Assembly: GCA_905182985.1 (NCBI GenBank)
Contig: CAJJDN010000151.1
Coordinates: forward strand, 68,766 to 132,765
Length of the DNA: 64,000 nucleotides
Source of the DNA: Paramecium sonneborni
Taxonomy: Eukaryota > Ciliophora > Oligohymenophorea > Peniculida > Parameciidae
Direction of reading: 5' to 3'
Of the stretch, positions 61,444 to 64,000 are shown in pieces (position 1 is the first letter of the stretch; each line of letters opens with the position of its first letter). The translations under genes were made by a program, and so were the position numbers. The notes under the pieces were generated by a model that saw nothing but the letters and a program-made list of their open reading frames with translations, had not been told where the DNA came from and did no database searches.

Positions 61444-63210
61444 TCACGAAAATTTATACTACAATGTAGAATTAGTTCTTATTTAAAGTTATTGGCAATT
61501 TAAATTTATATCAATTGGTTCATTCTCATAATAGACATCTAGAATATTCTCCAATCCTTCATTATCTAAAATCAATTTAATAGGATCGTCTATGTTAATA
61601 ATTACAATCCTTTATTCTTTTGTATCAATATCCATTAAGTTTATTTCTATTAATTAACATATTTTCATAATAATTGCAGATTTCTCATCCAAATAAATAT
61701 TTTTCAACTATTCATTTTTCTTTAAAGGTAAATATCCATAAAAAGATTGAAGTTTAAAACTTTCTATTCCTTTTTAATTTGCAATAGTTTTCTCTAAATC
61801 TCCTATTGTACTATTTGGAGAACAGGTTTGAATTATAGTGTTATTATCAAAAATAATTTAACAATCAAATCTGTCTTTTGGTAAAAATTTAAAAGTAACA
61901 TTTTGATAGGCAAGTCCTAATTCTTCAAGAGTCTAAGTAAAATTCAAATTGCTTAACTTAAAAATTGAAAAATTATAAGGAATTTTTTCTTATAAATTAT
62001 TTTTAATTTCCATTTCTAAACTCAAAAGAGTATGTGATTTCTTTGCATGATAATTAAAATTTTTTTGTCCAATACAAAAATTTAATTCTATTGCATTACA
62101 TTCATATTAAATGATTTCTTTATTAGAAATATTTAATTATTCAATGGTTTAATTTTAATCAATTTTTCTTTAATTAATAAAAACCTAAAAATCTTTGCAA
62201 TTTTTACAATTTTTACTCTCAATATTCTATAATACTGTTATCAATTATAATTCAATATCTATTACCTTCTCAATCAATTCATTTGTTTTAACATTTAAAA
62301 ATTATAAATTTAAACTAATAGGTTATTTTATTAATTCAAAAATTGAGTTCCTATGTAAATTTAAATCATTGATTTTTTCATTCATTTAAAGAATTTTACC
62401 TTAATAACATATATCAATTGATTGATTTTATAACTTTAGTTATTGTTTTGATTTCTCAATTAAATTACTTACAATCTCTTCTTATTTTACATTTAATATT
62501 TAAACATGTTCTTTATATTTTATTTAAATATTAATTTATTGAGGAATTATTACTTCAAAAATTTTTTGAGTAGAAAATTGTGATTTACAAAACTATTCAG
62601 CTGGATTGATTTATTAATTATTATTTGATAGTTTTGGATGAATTTATACAAATTATTTTATTTATAATCTCTCTCTAATTTAATTAGCAATAGTATCCCA
62701 ATCATTAGATATTTCTATCTTAATTTAATATTAATTTTTCTCAAATTCATATTTTAAATATTCATAAGCTTCCCATTAAATTTCTACCGAATCATGAATA
62801 TCTTCATGAACTAATAAAAAATCTGAACAATAAATTGTTTTTTATGCTTTTAAACATATTTCATAACTCTAGGATAATCCATAATACATTTATATTCTAT
62901 TTTAAATAACACTAAACTTATCCCAAGATTCTACTATAATTTTCCAATTCATAAAATATTTATGTATAAGAGTGATTTCAATTTTGTTTGTAAATAGAAT
63001 TATTAAATTTGAGGATCTATTTAATGAATATTCTTCAATTGCCTTTTATAAATCCAATTCTTAAGCTCCATCAAAAATTGAAAACTATATTTTTTTTGGA
63101 TATCCAAATCGAGATAAAAGTTGTTATCCTATTTTCTCCACATTGTTTGACTTAATTACCTCAATATCATACTTAAGATCCAATTATTTTGAATAGATAC
63201 TTAATTCCAT
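61444..63210 (-). CDS. Serial ubiquitin-like-domain protein C
   Basis: An intronless frame of exactly 589 codons from ATG 63210 (MELSIYSKQLDLKYDIEVIK) to TGA 61444. Ubiquitin-like units recur (STIGDLEKTIANQKGIESFK with SFYGYLPLKKNEQLKNIYL; VKTNELIEKVIDIELQLITV; EIVSNLIEKSKQQLKLQNQS with DICYQGKILQMNEKINDL). Upstream, the same frame continues to a plausible start at 63372 (MVRSSKRILRSLSVAHQD) but is broken by a TGA at 63265-63267. I could not place an intron over it, so the start is set after that stop. No terminal Gly-Gly. Two Cys-x2-Cys-like residues (KNCKNCKDF) near the middle might bind metal. Confidence 0.7.
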
Positions 63211-63372
63211 TTTTAATAAAGCCAATTCTTTATTGATTTCGAGTTAAAATAATTATTATTTTTATCATTCTATTAATATGAACTAATCTTAATTTAAATA
63301 CATAGAAATAAAATATAAATCTTAATGTGCTACAGATAAACTTCTTAAAATTCTTTTGCTTGATCTAACCAT

Positions 63373-63802
63373 TTTATCTATTCTATAAAATATGACAATT
63401 TTGATAAAATTTCAATTCATCTTCATTTTTAACCATGTTATATTAATTATTTAATTAAACCCCTTTTGTTATATTAGATTCATATTTATATATTCTGTAT
63501 TATATTTAGCAATATAAACCTATGGATTTAACTACAAAACTTCATATAAATTAAATTTTAGAAACCTGTAGAAAAATTAAATTAAAGAATATTATCTTTA
63601 TATAACTATAAACTTAGAATTAAATAACTAATAAAAATAGTAAGAATATAATGAAGACAGAAAAAAAACAATAAGGCATGCCTTATATAATATTTCAATT
63701 GATATTAAACACAAGTAGAATATAATAATAGCTAATATTACATAAATCTTATAAAATTTACAATATGAATTTAAACATTTGATTATAATGATAATAGGGT
63801 AG
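63373..63802. other. AT-rich upstream region
   Basis: About 430 nt of AT-rich sequence between the serial ubiquitin-like gene and the partial gene at the right edge. A short plus-strand frame at 63651 (MKTEKKQQGMPYIIFQLIL) may be a first exon of the next gene, but no good splice joins them. The minus-strand hydrophobic frame beginning at 63825 looks like compositional noise. Confidence 0.4.
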
Positions 63803-64000
63803 TGATATATTAGATCTAATTTCAAAAATAATATTAAATTTATCTAGCCAAATAATTTTAAACAAAATGAAATTATAAAATTTCATATTCATGGATCTAC
63901 TTATGAAATTAAAAATTATGTTGCTTCTTCATATGATTTTGTTCCAATTTTTGCTAAATTTAACAAATGTTCTTTAAAACATTTAGCATAATATTGTTTT
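63803..64000 (+). CDS. Partial hypothetical gene at right edge
   Basis: A frame open to the window end with protein-like sequence (IKFHIHGSTYEIKNYVASS; YDFVPIFAKFNKCSLKHLAQ) and no start; its beginning is probably an exon boundary after TGA near 63800. Family not recognised from 65 residues. Confidence 0.45.

Overview
The window looks like macronuclear DNA of a ciliate, most probably a Paramecium. In every recognisable gene TAA and TAG read as glutamine and only TGA stops. Genes are interrupted by tiny introns (about 18-41 nt, mostly 20-32 nt, typically GTA...TAG). The DNA is very AT-rich, and genes sit tens of bases apart on both strands. Any table-1 (standard code) reading shatters these genes, so all coordinates here come from reading with the ciliate code (TGA-only stop) and joining exons by eye. 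For most recognised genes the total length minus the proposed introns is an exact multiple of three, which supports the models.

Layout. 1-4.5 kb: 3' part of a membrane protein, then a convergent SLC49-type MFS transporter. 4.6-16.7 kb: one giant minus-strand HECT ubiquitin ligase gene. 17.7-22.4 kb: valyl-tRNA synthetase, a secreted protein and a small coiled-coil protein. 22.4-25.4 kb: a poorly coding region holding an exact 1,079-nt duplication around a single N. 25.4-30.1 kb: a B-box/TPR-like protein, a divergent importin alpha and a LITAF-domain protein. 30.2-41 kb: a dense housekeeping cluster with Ran GTPase, proteasome lid deubiquitinase Rpn11, a protein kinase, ribosomal protein eL38, CK2 beta, a tail-anchored protein, the mitochondrial calcium uniporter and an RRM protein. 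41.1-44.3 kb: peroxisomal acyl-CoA oxidase, with its 3' part duplicated around a second N. 44.3-52.3 kb: a coiled-coil gene, a 195-unit AAT microsatellite, a large protein of serial ubiquitin-like folds, and a thioredoxin-like protein with an acylation-type N-terminus. 52.4-55 kb: dynein light intermediate chain, duplicated around a third N. 55-59 kb: a small gene, a possible WGR remnant, a TTLL tubulin-modifying enzyme and a coiled-coil gene. 59.4-63.2 kb: two more serial ubiquitin-like-domain genes in tandem.

Two points stand out. First, three separate genes encode long strings of divergent beta-grasp (ubiquitin-like) units with no terminal Gly-Gly, close to a giant HECT ligase and the Rpn11 gene. 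This looks like an expanded, little-described ciliate family. Second, all three N positions are flanked by exact long direct repeats. These are almost certainly unmerged overlapping contig ends, so about 3.6 kb of this window is artefactual duplication.

The genes do not form operons. Most are independent housekeeping units (translation, protein degradation, nuclear transport, cilia and microtubules, organelle metabolism). Several start codons of divergent genes lie only 10-12 nt apart.
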